Source of the DNA: Macrotis lagotis
Lineage: Eukaryota > Chordata > Mammalia > Peramelemorphia > Peramelidae
DNA: 64,000 bases
Assembly (NCBI RefSeq): GCF_037893015.1
Contig: NC_133660.1
Coordinates: 280,551,067-280,615,066 of the forward strand
Direction of reading: 5' to 3'
A program made the translations under genes and the position numbers. The notes beneath the pieces are model-generated. The model saw only the letters and a program-made list of their open reading frames with translations. It made no database searches and was not told the DNA's origin. Below are positions 45,435 to 58,230 of the stretch, piece by piece. Position 1 is the first letter of the stretch; each line of letters begins with the position of its first letter.

Positions 45435-46620
45435 CAAGTATGTAGGCCAGAAAGCCGGCTTTCCTCATCTGTGAGGAGAGGAGTTGGACTAGATGAGATC
45501 TGGGGTTCTACCAGCTCTAGACCCTGTGTTGGTTTTGCTTCCTTCTCCTTGAATCCAGCCCAACCCTTATTAATCTCTTATATCCGGTAGGTGCTTCATT
45601 AAGGCTAGAAAGAAAGACAATAAATAACATAGTTCTTGCCTGCGAGGAGCTTTCATTCTGCTGGAGGAAGGGCAAAATGTGTATCCTAGGAATTAATACA
45701 AGTAGAATCTGACTTTGTTCTCTACTTCCCCTTGCAAGCATGGATGTAGCCATGAGGTTGGTCAATAATGTCTTGCTCCCTGCATCTTTCGGGGCCTGAG
45801 ATCCATGCTCCAGTGGGTTAGGTTCAGGACAAAGAGCATAGTGGGTGACACCGTTATAAGGTCACAGTTATAGCGCTGGATGATGTCTTATCAGTGGCAT
45901 GGTGGAAATGAGACACTGAGGCAGGGTAGGTCACTAAGAAAACCATCCAACTCACAGGTGTTTATTCAGGGTATCCTATCTGGCCAGCAAGTACCCAGCT
46001 TCCATTCTTAGGAGGATACAACAGGTAAACATATAAACAGATAAAAAATATATACAAGGTGGTTTGGGGCTTGGGGGAGGGAAGGAGCCTCAGTATCAGA
46101 AGGGAATGAGAAAGGGCCATGTGTAGAATGCACTTGGGCTGAGCTTTGGATGAAACTAAGGTGATGGAGTGCTTTCCAGAGTAGGATTGAAACCTATGTA
46201 AAGTCTGAGAGGCCAGAGATGGACTCTTTTGTATGAAGAATAGACTGAAAAGTCCAGTTTGACAGTACTTGCAGGGAAATAATATGTAATAAATCTGTCA
46301 AGGTAAATTTGAGCCTGGAAGAGATAGACCTGGAATACCAAAGGGCGGCAATAGGAAGCCCCTGGGGGATTTGGAGAGGGGGGAGACTTGAAGAAGGGAG
46401 CTCACTAAGAAGATCATTGGCACTGGCCAGGTAAGAGGTGCTGGGACCTGTGCCAGAGGGATGGTACTGCTAGTGGAGAAAATGGGAAACTTTTGGAGGC
46501 AGAGATGATGTGGGAGGAGATTCTCCAAGACTTGGCCTTCGATTGGATGGAGGCAGTGCAGGGAAGGAGTCCAAGAGTCTCTTTCATTGTTTTCTCAAAG
46601 TCTGAATACCTCATCTGCTA
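45435..46620 (+). repeat. Ancient LINE (L2/CR1/L3-like) interior relic
   Basis: An order of weakly conserved blocks spans about 1.1 kb: 'gaggagctttcattctgctg', 'agggccatgtgtagaatgca', 'gaggccagagatggactctt', 'gacttgaagaagggagctca', 'ggaggcagagatgatgtggg'. It resembles the diverged interior of an ancient LINE. There is no coding frame. Confidence 0.4.
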
Positions 46621-46624
46621 ATGG

Positions 46625-47835
46625 GGTAACCATTTGCACTAATTGGCTTTTTCAAAATGGCTTCGGTTTTTCTTTTGGTTTTTAAGTGGTTCTTTAGAAC
46701 TATGGGAAGATCTTTATTTGGACATGGGAAGGTTTCTTTCCATCTTTTCACCCTGCTATCAGGACTGTTTTGCTTTCTCTCTTCCTCTTGATTCATCCAT
46801 TATCGTTGACTTATGCCCTACATTCCAAAGGTATTTATGGAGAGGTGGAGGGAGGGCATTGACCTCAGGGGTACTGGCAGCTACCAGGAAGAGAGAGTAC
46901 AAATGTGATGGCCTTGCTGGGTATGTGGAGGGATGAAGTCTGCTTCTAAAAGAATTGACCTTGACCAGGGTGACCCCCAGAGTAGTGTGGTGCCTCTAGA
47001 TCAGCCATATAGTCTCTGAGGCTTTGGTGGTGTGACCTGAATACTGAGGACTATCTAACTGAGTCAGGCCCAATAGATACTATATATAGTTTGTTGTTGC
47101 CTCTCATAATCAATATTTGATGAATTTAATTGAAAGAAACAGTGGACATGGCCTTTCGTGGTATGTGCTCAGGGGAAGCTCCAGATTTAGAATGAGTCAA
47201 CCCCCAGAGTATCATAAGCTCCACAAGGCAGGAACCAGCTCATTGTTTCCTGAGAGGCTGGTACAATATCTTGAGCTCAGAATGGTATATCTTTCTTCTA
47301 AAGACAAAATTCATAAGTCATCCATGTTCTTCCTCACTCTGTGGGTTGCCAGCCTCTGGCCCCCTGGATGCCATGAGAGTAGACAAGTTGTCATTGGTTC
47401 TCTATTTATGATTTAAAATCTGAGCTCATTTGGATTAGGGATTGTTTCATTCTTTGAACTCAGAGCCCGGAAGAGTGGCTGGTACATACTGGTCATTTAA
47501 TAATACTCATTAACTGGTTGATTATCTTTGTCACTCTGTGAAGGGTCCATCTTCTCTTCTCTGATGACTTTTAAGTCCCTTCTTTGGGGTGACTTGCAGC
47601 CTACTTATATCCTTCTCCACTGGATTAGTCTCAGCTATGGGTCTCTCATATAAAACCTGTGGTTGCTTAGCCACATGAGAAAATTCAAGTGGATGAGAAT
47701 ACCTGTTGGCTGAACTGCTGTTGAATGAACCCCTGAATTTTCCTGTGGTATCTCTATCTGAAGCAGTCACTGCCCTGAGGAGAGGGAGCTGCTAAGCCCC
47801 AAATGGAATCCTATAAAATTAGCTAAAAAAACTTC
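46625..47835. other. CPT1A: Intron 1 segment, no recognised feature
   Basis: No exon or named repeat. The frames at 46643-46936 and 47117-47416 have no recognisable domain. Confidence 0.4.
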
Positions 47836-47839
47836 TTGA

Positions 47840-49835
47840 AACAATGAACAACTTTGGCAATGTTGCAGGATATAAAACAAACCCACAAAACTTATTGGCA
47901 TTTCTGTCTTTTACCAACAAAGCACAGCAGCAAGAGAAAGGAGAAATTTCATTTAAAGTAACTGTAGACGATATAAAATACCACCAAGAAAAATCCAAAA
48001 ACTATATCAAAATGATTATAAAATACTTTTCAAAGTCAGATCTAATTAATTGGATGAATGTCAATTGCTTGTGAGTAGGCAGAGCCAATATAAATAAAAA
48101 TGACAATCCTGCCTAAATTAAATTACTTATTCAGTGCCAAACCAAAAATTATTTTATAGAGCTAGAAAAAACAGTAATAAAATTCATTTGGAGGAACAAA
48201 AGGTCAGGAATATCAAGAGAATTAATGTAAAAAATACAAAGGAAGGTGACCTAGCTAGTACCAGATCTAAAATTTAATATTATAAAGCGGCAGTCATCAA
48301 AATTGTTTGGTACATGTTAAGAAATAGAGTAGTGGATCAGGGGAATAGACTGGGTACAAAAGAAACAGTAAACGAATATAGTAATCCATTGTTTCATAAA
48401 CCCAAAGACTCTAACTTTTGGGATAAGAACATACTATTTGACAAAAATTGCCGGGAGAACTAGCAAATAGTATGTAAGAAACTAGCATACACCAGTATCT
48501 CACACCAAGATAAGTCTAAATGGGTGCAGGATTTACACATAAAAGGTGATACCATAAGCTAATTAGGGCAACAAGGAATACTTTATTTATCAGAGCTATC
48601 CGATGTCCATCTATCAAATAAAAAGGGGAGGAGTTGATAACCAGAAAAAAGGTGGAGAACATTATAAAATGCAAAATGGATAATCTGAATTACATTAAAT
48701 TAAAAAGATTTTGTACAAATCAAACCAACGCAACCGAGATGAAAAGGAAGGCAGAAGTTGGGAAACAATTTTTATAACTAAAATTTCCGATAAAGGACTC
48801 ATTTCTAAAATGAATAAACTATATAGAGAACTAAGTCAAATTTAAAGAATACAAGCCATTCTCCAATTGATAAATAGTCAAAGGATATGAACAGGTCATT
48901 TTCAGATGAAGAAAGCTATCTATCATATAAAAAATGCTCTAAATCATTATTGATTAGACAAATGCAAATAAAAACAATTCTGAGGTACCACCTCAGATGA
49001 CAAAAAATGGCTAAGATGACAAAAAAGGGAAAGACCAATACTGGAGAAGATATGGGAAAATTGGGACACTAATACACTGTTAGTAGAGTTATGAACTGAT
49101 CCAACTATTCTGGGGAGCTATATGGAACTATGCCCAAAAGGCAATGAAAATGTTTATACTCTTTGATCCAGCAATATCACTACTAGCTCTGTATACCAAA
49201 GAGATCATAAAAAAGGGGGGGAATCACAGGAAAAAATATTTATAGCACTTTTTTGGTAGTATCAAAGAATTGGAAATGGAGGGGGTGCCCATCCATTGGG
49301 GAATGGCTGAACAAGTTATGGTACATGAATGTGATGGAGTATAATTTTTCTGTAAGAAATCATGTCGGTCAGACTTTTAAAAAGCCTGGAAAGACTTATA
49401 GGAACTGATGCAGACTGAAATGAGCCAAAGCAGGAGAACATTATACACAGTAGCATTAACATTGTGTGATGATCCATTGGGATAGATTAGCTCTTGGCGG
49501 TACAACGATCAAAGACAATTCTAGAGGACTTGTGATGGGAAGTACCATCCTCTTCCAGAGAAAGAAATGTGGAATCTGAATGCAGACCAAAGTATACTGT
49601 TTTCCAATTTTTAAATTTGTTTTATTTTTTCCCTCTATTGTTTTCCCTGTTGTTTCTATTCTTCTTTCACAACATGACCAGTATGGAAATACGTTTAACA
49701 TAGTTATACATGTATTACCTAGATCAGATTACTCACTGCCAAAGGGAGGAAGGGAGAAAGACGTCTAACTCACAAAAAAGGAATGTTGAAAACACTTTGC
49801 ATGTAATTGGAAAAATAAATTTATATTTAAGAAGC
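47840..49835 (+). mobile_element. 5'-truncated sense L1, ~2 kb, upstream of exon 2
   Basis: It begins inside ORF2 and runs to the 3' end: 'ggcatttctgtcttttacca', 'gaatttcatttaaagtaact'-like text with changes, 'ccattctccaattgataaat', 'gagcaggagaacattata' with changes, 'cttccagagaaagaaatgtg', and an A-rich end near 49830. The reading frame has many stops, so it is dead. The first 77 codons (47844-48074) are still open. It ends about 175 bases before the CPT1A coding exon. Confidence 0.85.
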
Positions 49836-50009
49836 ACAAAGGACAAACAGCAAGTCCTATTTAAGAAAAATATTAACAATCAGCTCTCAGAGGACATCAT
49901 AGGGTTGCATTAACTATTTTAAAATATCCTCATTTTAAGTTGCATTTTCCCACAATAAATGCAAGATTCCAGTGTCCTCTAGTTATTTTTACCCCTCCTC
50001 TTTTGGCAG

Positions 50010-50191
<182 letters not shown>

Positions 50192-50992
50192 TAATCAATG
50201 ATGCTTAGAAGATGCTATGAAGGAGCATGAGAAAAAGTAGCTAGAACCACAGAAGTTTGGAATGGGAGAGGCATCAGAAATCCTCCATTATCAATGGCTT
50301 TTTCCTTTCCTAGTCTTAATATTATCTCTGCTTTTCCTCGCTATCTCTAAAGCTTTGGAGGAATACATCCTAAATAGAGAGCCACCCATTTAAAAAATTC
50401 AGTAGCAGTGCCAACCCAGGGCTGACCTAAAAAAACTAAAAAGCGTGGGGGTCTTGAGTTTAAATAAAACTCATTTTACTCAATCTCCTCCTGAGGGTAT
50501 GATGGACTTCCAAAGCTTTTTGTTCAATTGGGAATCTTAAGGCAGGACTTTGCAGATTTGAGGAAATCCTGTGTAAGATGGGGGCATCATCTTTTGCCTG
50601 TGTGAGTTACCGCAGCTCCTAAACTGCAAATAGTTCCCAGAATGTCAGACTCTGTGATTTTGAAAGTAGTTACTGTGATCTAAGAAATACTGATAACTAG
50701 AATAAAAAAAATTGTGATTATCTCAACACATGCCCCTCAAAATGCTTTTGTTGAAAAATAACCCTCATTTCTGTTTAATATAGCACAGGAATAAAAGTAA
50801 TTTTCCTTGATATGACTATCTTAAAAGAAAGATAATGATTCAAAATGATGAGATTATATGAATCCTCAAAGTTTTGCATAGGGAGGTATTAGATTGTGAG
50901 CTCCTTGAGGGCAGGGACTATCTTTTGGCTCTTTTTGTATCCCTCAGACCTTAGCTCACTGACAGTAGGTGTTCACTAAATGATAATTGATT

Positions 50993-51142
50993 GGGGGGGC
51001 AGCTAGGTGACCCAGTGGATAGAGTACCTGCCCTGGATCAGGAGGACCTGAGATCAAATCCAGCCTCAGACACTTAATAATTACCTAGCTGTGTGACCTT
51101 GGGCAAGTCACTTAACCCCATTGCCTTAATAAATTTTTTAAA
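50993..51142 (+). repeat. tRNA-derived SINE, sense
   Basis: 'ggggcagctaggtgacccag', 'gagatcaaatccagcctcag', 'gtgaccttgggcaagtcact'. Moderately diverged. Confidence 0.93.
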
Positions 51143-51484
51143 ATGATGATTGATTGTTTGAATGATTAATACAAGTAGCATATAGGGTGCCTTCTTTGTG
51201 CTTCCAGTTGAGAGTATGGATATCAAAATAGAAATTGTAGTCGGGGGCATTCCAGAGTCAAACATCCCTGGGCCTTAGGAAGGAAAGAATAGACTGTCCT
51301 AGCAGAGACAATGCTGCCAAAACAGGTGCTTTGGGGACCAGACTGTCAGGAGACATGCCCTGTTCTCATCCAGGGTTTGAACTGTCTATTGGAGGATTGT
51401 TTTTATCCATGGAATTGTATATTCAAGATTTTAATGAAAATACTGCATATAGGAAATAGAAATTGCTTTAAATTTATGTTTTTC

Positions 51485-51675
51485 GCTCTGATGTTGTTTT
51501 GTTTCTATTCTTCTTTCACACATAACCAATATGGAAATATGTTTAACATAATTATATATGTATTATCTAGATCAGATCACCACTGTCAAAGGGAGGGAGA
51601 AGGAAGGGAGGAAGGGAGAAAAATGTCTAACTCAGAAAAAAGGAGTGTTGAAAACACTTTTGTTAAAAGTTAGAG
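51485..51675 (+). repeat. L1 3' end fragment, sense
   Basis: 'ttctattcttctttcacaca', 'ggaaatatgtttaacataat', 'ctagatcagatcaccactgt', 'agggagaaaaatgtctaact'. It matches the last 190 bases of the L1 at 47.8-49.8 kb, so it is probably the same subfamily. Confidence 0.85.
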
Positions 51676-51751
51676 ACCTAGAGTAGTTGTGCTTAATGAA
51701 TTCCCAGGTAAAAAAGTACATTTTCATCAAAACCTATTTAAGATGAAATTT

Positions 51752-51918
51752 TGGGGGGTGGCTAGGTGGTGCAGTGGATAGAGCACTGGCCCTGGAGTCA
51801 GGAGGACCTGAGTTCAAATCCGACCTCAGACACTTAATAATTACCTAGCCGTGTGGTCTTAGGCAAGCCACTTAACCCCATTGCCTTGCAAAAACCTTAA
51901 AAAAAAAAAAGAAAAGAA
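51752..51918 (+). repeat. tRNA-derived SINE, sense
   Basis: 'ggggtggctaggtggtgcag', 'gttcaaatccgacctcagac', 'attgccttgcaaaaacctta', then a long A-run. Confidence 0.93.
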
Positions 51919-52023
51919 AAGAAAGATGAAATTTTTGAGCACCACAAACAAGTTATTGATGGGGATGGTGGGTTTTAAAAATTGGGTGAAGTTCAAAGAC
52001 CCATTTAAAAAAATAAAAGCATC

Positions 52024-52178
52024 AGGGAGGCTAGGTGGCGAAGTGGATAAAGCACCGGCCTTGGAGTCAGGAGTACCTGGATTCAAATCCGGTCTCAGAC
52101 ACTTAATAATTACCTAGCTGTGTGGCCTTGGACAAGCCACTTAATCCTATTTGCCTTGCAAAAACCTAAAAAAATAAA
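52024..52178 (+). repeat. tRNA-derived SINE, sense
   Basis: 'agggaggctaggtggcgaag', 'caaatccggtctcagacact', 'aatcctatttgccttgcaaa'. 'aataaaagcatc' occurs on both sides (near 52011 and 52173), consistent with a target-site duplication. Confidence 0.93.
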
Positions 52179-52851
52179 AGCATCTATGAATTTGGATTTT
52201 TCAGATTAATCCTTCCCACATCCTTGTCAGACAAAGAAGGAATATATTCTATTATCCCTGTTTTACAGATGAAGCACCTAAGCTTGGGGATGTTTAAAAA
52301 AACCAGCAGGTTTACACAGAGGCTTAACTCAGTATTAGATTGTCATTTTTAGGTTCCATTTTTTAGCCAAGTTAAATGAATCATTCCTCGGTGAGAATGC
52401 TTATTTAAGCTCACTGAATTTTCCTATTAAGTTGGGCAAGTTAAGGCAAAGATTGATAGACCAAAGGGCCAGGGTGCCTAGCCTGAGAGCTTTATTGGAG
52501 GTCCCTAAAGAAATGTGGGGCCCTTTGTAGCCTTTGATGGAAGCTGACCAGAGGATTAGATAATTAGGAGTTCATCCTGAGAAGAGGATGGAAAAGGCTA
52601 GTCTCTAACAACGAATAATCAGAAAAATCACCTGCATTTTCTTTGGAATAGATCTAGACTTTTTCCTCCTGGGACACTCATATTGGATTCAGTGTGAGTG
52701 ACTTAGTGCTCAACCAGGGGCCAGTGAAAGGCAACTCTGGGTCACCCTTGGATCAAGATAAGCTGCTTAGAAATGCCAGGGTCGTGTGATGCTTTGAGCG
52801 AAAGCTTTGAGTGAAACTGGTCTCCAAATCTACCTCTGTTTTTATTTTTAG

Positions 52852-52992
<141 letters not shown>

Positions 52993-53897
52993 TAAGTAGG
53001 CCTTTCCGCCTCCAAATTCTCTTGTGCTAATGAGTTTTATAGGCTGATTTTAACTCTTTTAAGTCTATAAAGATTATTAAAATCACATGGACTTTGATTT
53101 GTGTAGCTCATTGTTCTATTTGTTTTCTTGTCATTTTTTCTGATGGGTGTGTCGACACACTCACTACTTTCCTCTTTAGAATCCAAACAAGTCTCCTGCA
53201 GCTTGGGGGATCTCAACCTAAGGAGCCTCAGTAGGAGATGCTGTTTTAAGGAGTGGGTTCCTTGGACTAAGATTTTCTTAGGATGGCAGCATTCTATTGC
53301 AAGATTCTTAAAAGCTCTGACTGCCCTGAAGCAGCTTTGGGATGTCCTCCGAAGATTTTTTTTTTTTTGCAAGGGGGAAGGGGAAGGTTGTCTAGAAACA
53401 CCTTATTGTTTTAACTGTCTGAATTCTGAGGGTTGACACAAGCTCTGAGTATATTGTGATAAATGCCTTTTTGATTATCCCGCTTTTGAGGAGACATGGG
53501 AAATATCTGTATTTCTGTATGGCTATCACTTTGGAGTGAGAGCAAGTTGGATAGCAAGAGACTGAGTCATTTCAGTATTGGGCTTTGTTCCTCGATCCTC
53601 TGCCACATTCAGATCACAACCAGAAGACTGTTCAGCTCTGAGTATCACATTTTAGAAAAGATATAGTTCATTTAGAAAGTGGTCAGTGGGCTCCAGCCAG
53701 CATAGCAGATAATCAATAATCAACCATCAATCATCAACCAAAGACCTCGAGATCATGTCACATGAAATTCTGATAAAGGAGTGTAGTGTGTGATCGCTAT
53801 CTTCAAGTGTTTAAAGAACTTTTAAGATTTATTCTTTTTGAATCCTGAGGACAAAACTGGAAGCTGCTTGGGGTAGATTTAGATTCAACATTCTGCT

Positions 53898-54042
53898 CAG
53901 GGTGGCTAGGTGGCTCAGTGGATAGAGCACTGGCCCTGGAGTCAGGAGGACCTGAGTTCAAATCCAGCCTCAGACACTTAAGACTTGGCTGTGCGGCCTT
54001 GGGCAAGCCACTTAACTCCATTGCCTTGCACAAACCTAAAAA
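53898..54042 (+). repeat. tRNA-derived SINE, sense
   Basis: 'agggtggctaggtggctcag', 'gagttcaaatccagcctcag', 'gcggccttgggcaagccact', 'ttgccttgcacaaacctaaa'. Confidence 0.93.
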
Positions 54043-55074
54043 CCCCCATTCTGTTCCTAGATTTAGGCATTCAATTAGAGTTATTGGTGATAAGAAAAGT
54101 GGAAAAAGAAGATAATTAATTACTTGCATCTGATCTCAGAATTTATGAGCCAAGCAGGCTCAGGGATCGGGAAGGTTAGGACACATAGAAATTGTGATTA
54201 AGTTTGCTTCCATAATCTGCGAAAGTTTAGACAGCAGTGATAGGCAAAACCCCTGCCACCAAAGTCACCTTGAATTGACCCCTAATCAATGAACCTATGC
54301 TGAAGTATGCTTAGCTTTTGCAGAGTGGCTCAGTTTGGGGTATAGAATAATTTTTCTTGTTTATCAAATGATTCATGTTCTTATTTCATTTTTTTTCTCC
54401 TTATTGAATATTCTTATATCATTGGAATTGTTTGGGGATACTTAAATTGCGTCCTATGGCCAATGAAGAGATTCTTCCATTGCCTATGAAGATTTGAGAG
54501 CTGACAACATTTCTGGTGAAATTAATTTGGGATTCCTCCCTGTTCTCATCCTGTGCATTTTCTTGATTTGTGCTTTGGTCTCTGTTTCTAATACTTACGG
54601 AAAGTTTTGTTTTGTTTGATTTCATGAAATGTGTTCTTTGGATTCTTCCATCATCTTTTTCTTGAAGATGATAATCCTATAGGATTTTGTCCTCTAGATT
54701 TGTTGGCTTGGTTTATTGAGTTCTGAGGTTTTCTAGAATTGAAATTTTAAAAAATTTGACTCTTCTGCCATCTTTTCATTTTCCCTCTTTTCTGCTGGTT
54801 TATTTCTCCAGCTTTCCTTTAAGTTATTTGTGGGTGTGGGTAAGTGAAGACTTCTTTCTTTTCTCCTCCTTTTTTCCTTCATCTTAAAACTGATGTCCTT
54901 TGTTTTTTGTTTGACATCTTGTAGGATTTTGAGGGAGTACAGGAGAGCTCAGCTTAGGCAGGACTGCTTGTTCTGCCTTCTTGATAGAAGCCTCCCCTGA
55001 ATAGATTCCAAATAGGAACCAAGACTCCCAGCAAGGCCAAAGACCCAGGACTGGATCCTTGCCGCCACCAGAAG

Positions 55075-55204
55075 AAACGAGAGGAGCTGTATATATATCT
55101 CCTATATCAGATTTCTCACTGTCAAGGAGAGGAGGAGAGAACAGAGAGAGGGAGAAAAATACAGAGCTCAAAACCTTACAAAAAATGAATATTAAAAACT
55201 ATCT
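55075..55204 (+). repeat. L1 3' tail, sense
   Basis: 'cctatatcagatttctcact', 'ggagaaaaatacagagctca', 'aatattaaaaactatctttg'. The SINE at 55205 follows directly, as if inserted into the L1 end. Confidence 0.75.
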
Positions 55205-55380
55205 TTGCAGGGCAGCTAGGTGGCACAGTGGATAAAGCACCGGCCTTGGAGTCAGGAGTACCTGGGTTCAAATCCGGTCTCAGACACTTAATAATGACCT
55301 AGCTGTGTGGCCTTGGGCAAGCCACTTAACTCCGTTTGCCTTGCAAAAACCTAACCCTGGGGGCAAAAAGCAAAACAAAA
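55205..55380 (+). repeat. tRNA-derived SINE, sense
   Basis: 'gggcagctaggtggcacagt', 'ggataaagcaccggccttgg', 'gttcaaatccggtctcagac', 'gcaagccacttaactccgtt'. The tail is interrupted by 'ctgggggcaaaaagc'. Confidence 0.93.
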
Positions 55381-55617
55381 AAAGTCAAGCCTAGGATTCA
55401 ATTCTGATAGCCTATTAAGAACTTGAGTTTTAAAATAATTATTTCCCTCAGAAAAGAATATTTCTTGTTCGAAATTTAATTTATCCCAAACTTGGGAAAA
55501 CGTTAATTTTTTTGAAAATCTTTTGTTTGTTTATATAATGACATAAGTAATAATTATGAACCGTAATCATATTTTTAAGTTAATTTTTAAAATATTGGTT
55601 ATGTTAAGAATAATCTG

Positions 55618-55778
55618 CAGGGGTGCCTAGATGACACAGTGGATAGAGCACCGGCCCTGGAGTCAGGAGGACCTGAGTTCAAATCCGGATTCAGACACTT
55701 GATAATTACCTAGCTTTGTGGCCTTGGGCAAGTCACTTAACCCCATTGCCTTACAAATACTAAAACAAAAAAGAATAA
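55618..55778 (+). repeat. tRNA-derived SINE, sense
   Basis: 'aggggtgcctagatgacaca', 'gagcaccggccctggagtca', 'gttcaaatccggattcagac'. 'agaataatct' occurs on both sides (near 55607 and 55772), consistent with a target-site duplication. Confidence 0.93.
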
Positions 55779-56439
55779 TCTTCTAACTCATTTATCTACA
55801 ATGGACAGTTACAAAACATGTAGATCTAATTGGGAAACTCCACCTTCACTAGAAAGATTGCAATTCTGTGGAGACTACATTCATTTTTCATGTTGCATTT
55901 TTTAGATATAACACATCCATAAAAATGAAGGGGAAAGGGGCATTAAGGTCCAATGATGCCCTCTATCCTAAATTTGAAAGGACCTCTCTCAGTCAACATC
56001 ATAGCAAATACATAGAAGAGTAGACAGACTTGCTCAGAAAATGTGGACAATGAAAGTGATTTGAGTGAGTGGCATTTAATCCCTGGTGAATAGACAACTA
56101 TTTTCTTAGGCTTTTAGGGAAACTAAATTAGGTTTTTGAAGTCTCTTAATTAGTCAAACTAAAATGAAGAAAGTTCAGCAAGGATTGGGTTAAAACAGCA
56201 GCAGCAGCTTGGAAAGAATTTATTTAGATTGGATGGAAGAACCTGCAAAGAGGCTCAACACCTAACTTGCTTTCCAATAGGATGGCCTCAGTTTGCTTTC
56301 TTAGCCCTTGTTCTGGAATATCCTCTCCCTTGGAGAGCAAGGAGGCTTCTTTTTTGTATGTGATCAGACACTGTGTGCTAGAACACCCAGTGTACCCTAT
56401 GACCCAGCTAATGAAGAATTTATCCTATCTGCTTTGCAG

Positions 56440-56611
56440 GGGTTCCATGTCCAACCAGACTAAGAACATTGTCAGCGGCATCCTCTTTGGCACGGGGCTG
56501 TGGGTTGCCCTCATCATGACCATGCGGTACTCCCTAAAGATGCTGCTCTCCTACCATGGCTGGATATTTGCCGAGCATGGCAAACTGAGCCGAGCAACTA
56601 AAATTTGGATG
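56440..56611 (+). CDS. CPT1A: CPT1A exon 4, residues 94-151 (second membrane span)
   Basis: Acceptor CTGCTTTGCAG ending at 56439, donor GTAATG from 56612. The first base completes codon 94 (Thr). It encodes GSMSNQTKN, then the second span [19 protein letters not shown], then [19 protein letters not shown], the start of the cytosolic catalytic part. A GSM stands where I recall NCM in human, in the loop between the spans. The exon ends in phase 0 at Met151. The open frame seen across it is extended at both ends by intron. Confidence 0.97.
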
Positions 56612-56957
56612 GTAATGATGCTTGACTGGTTGGCGCCATTCCACTAGGGTTGGGGGTTGGGATTTCAAGGCAGTGGCTTCTGTGAAACCCTCTGACACAC
56701 TCCTTTTCCCATTTGAATATCATTGCCTTTCCTCCATAGCAACTGTCCTGAATTGCCACAAGCTCATTCATTCAGAACCAAATCATCCTTGTGAATGAGT
56801 TAGCCCTTTTTTTCTCCCCCCCAGGTGGCTTGTTAATGCTTCCCAAAAATGTGAAAACTCTCCAACAAAAGGTGAACAAAACAGTTTCTTTAACGAAGTT
56901 CCAAGATGAGAACTGTCCTGGTTTTGAAGAGCATTGTGAATGGCAGGCACACATGTG

Positions 56958-56958
<1 letters not shown>

Positions 56959-56996
<38 letters not shown>
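56959..56996. repeat. (CA)n microsatellite
   Basis: About 18 perfect CA units, followed by a short TTATTA/AATAAT-rich stretch. Confidence 0.95.
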
Positions 56997-57000
<4 letters not shown>

Positions 57001-58084
57001 TCAGTTATTATTGTTATTATTAATAATAATAGTAGTAATAATGATAATAGCAACGGTTGGTTTTTCTGGAGTGCTTTAAAGTTTGCAAGGCAATATACAC
57101 ATATCTTATTTGTCCTATTAGCCCCATTTCATAGCTAAGGAATCTGAAACTGAGGCAAATGAAGAGACTTGCATGGGTCTTACAGCTAGTAAATATATCT
57201 AAGGCAGATTCTAACTCGTTTCCCTAGCATCAAGTCTAACACTATTCACTGCACCATCTTGCCCTTAGAGAGGATGTCATCTTAGAGTTCCTCCTAACAG
57301 ACAATTCTGAGCTCTTGGGGAAGGAGGCTTGCCATCCAGCTGTTGTAGAGAGCATAAGGACTGGTTGAGGTAGGGGCAGAGGGTGGGTAAAGTAGGAGCC
57401 AAGAGGTGTTGAAAAGGTCACTTACAAGATCCCAAGGGCGGTTCTCTGGGAGCTCTAACGTATTAGATTCCAGGGCTGACACTTGAAAAACAGGAAACAA
57501 ATGTTTACAAGAAAAGATTAAAATACTTGAGTTCTAAATTGTTTGATTTTTTTTCCTTTAAAAATCTTGGCATTAATTCAGATAGATCCGTGGTTTTTAG
57601 GCCAGTGAAGTTTAGGTATATACTGTGATCCAGATAAATATGCTTTTGCTTAAGAAAAAGCAAGGCTCTTATAATTTCTGTTTCCTTATCAAAGTCCAAA
57701 AGAGACCTATCAGCTCTATAAATGGTCCTCAAGACCTTACTGCTCCTTACTGCCCCTTGGCAGAGGTGGAGGCATCAGACCCCAACTGGGACCTTCCCAG
57801 GTCCCCTTCACAGTGATGAAAAGCCCATCAATTGGGTGAGGGCAGTGCGTCTGGAGTTTTTGACTATGCTACCCTAGGCAAGCCACTTCATCTGTTTGCC
57901 CCAGTTTCCTCATCTGTAAAGTGGGGACAATAATAGGACTTACCTCCCAAGGTTTTTGTAATGATCAAATGTGATCATATTTGGAACCCTTTTCCCATCT
58001 CAGAGAAGTCAGGCCCAGTCACAATTCCAAGAAAGGGCTCAGTTCTGTCTTAAACTAAGGGTTCCAGAAGAACTGTTGTCTTGT

Positions 58085-58230
58085 TTCCATAAATCCAATC
58101 TGGTAAGCATTTATTAAGCACCAACTATATGCCAGATACTGTGCCAAGCCCTGAAGATACAATTAATTTAAAATCAACACAGTCCTTGCCCTCCAGGAGC
58201 CTAAAATCTAATGGGAGGAGTCAACATCCA
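58085..58230 (+). repeat. L2/CR1-like LINE relic
   Basis: 'ttaagcaccaactatatgcc', 'agatactgtgccaagccctg', 'ccttgccctccaggagccta'. This phrase order is typical of an ancient LINE interior. Confidence 0.6.
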
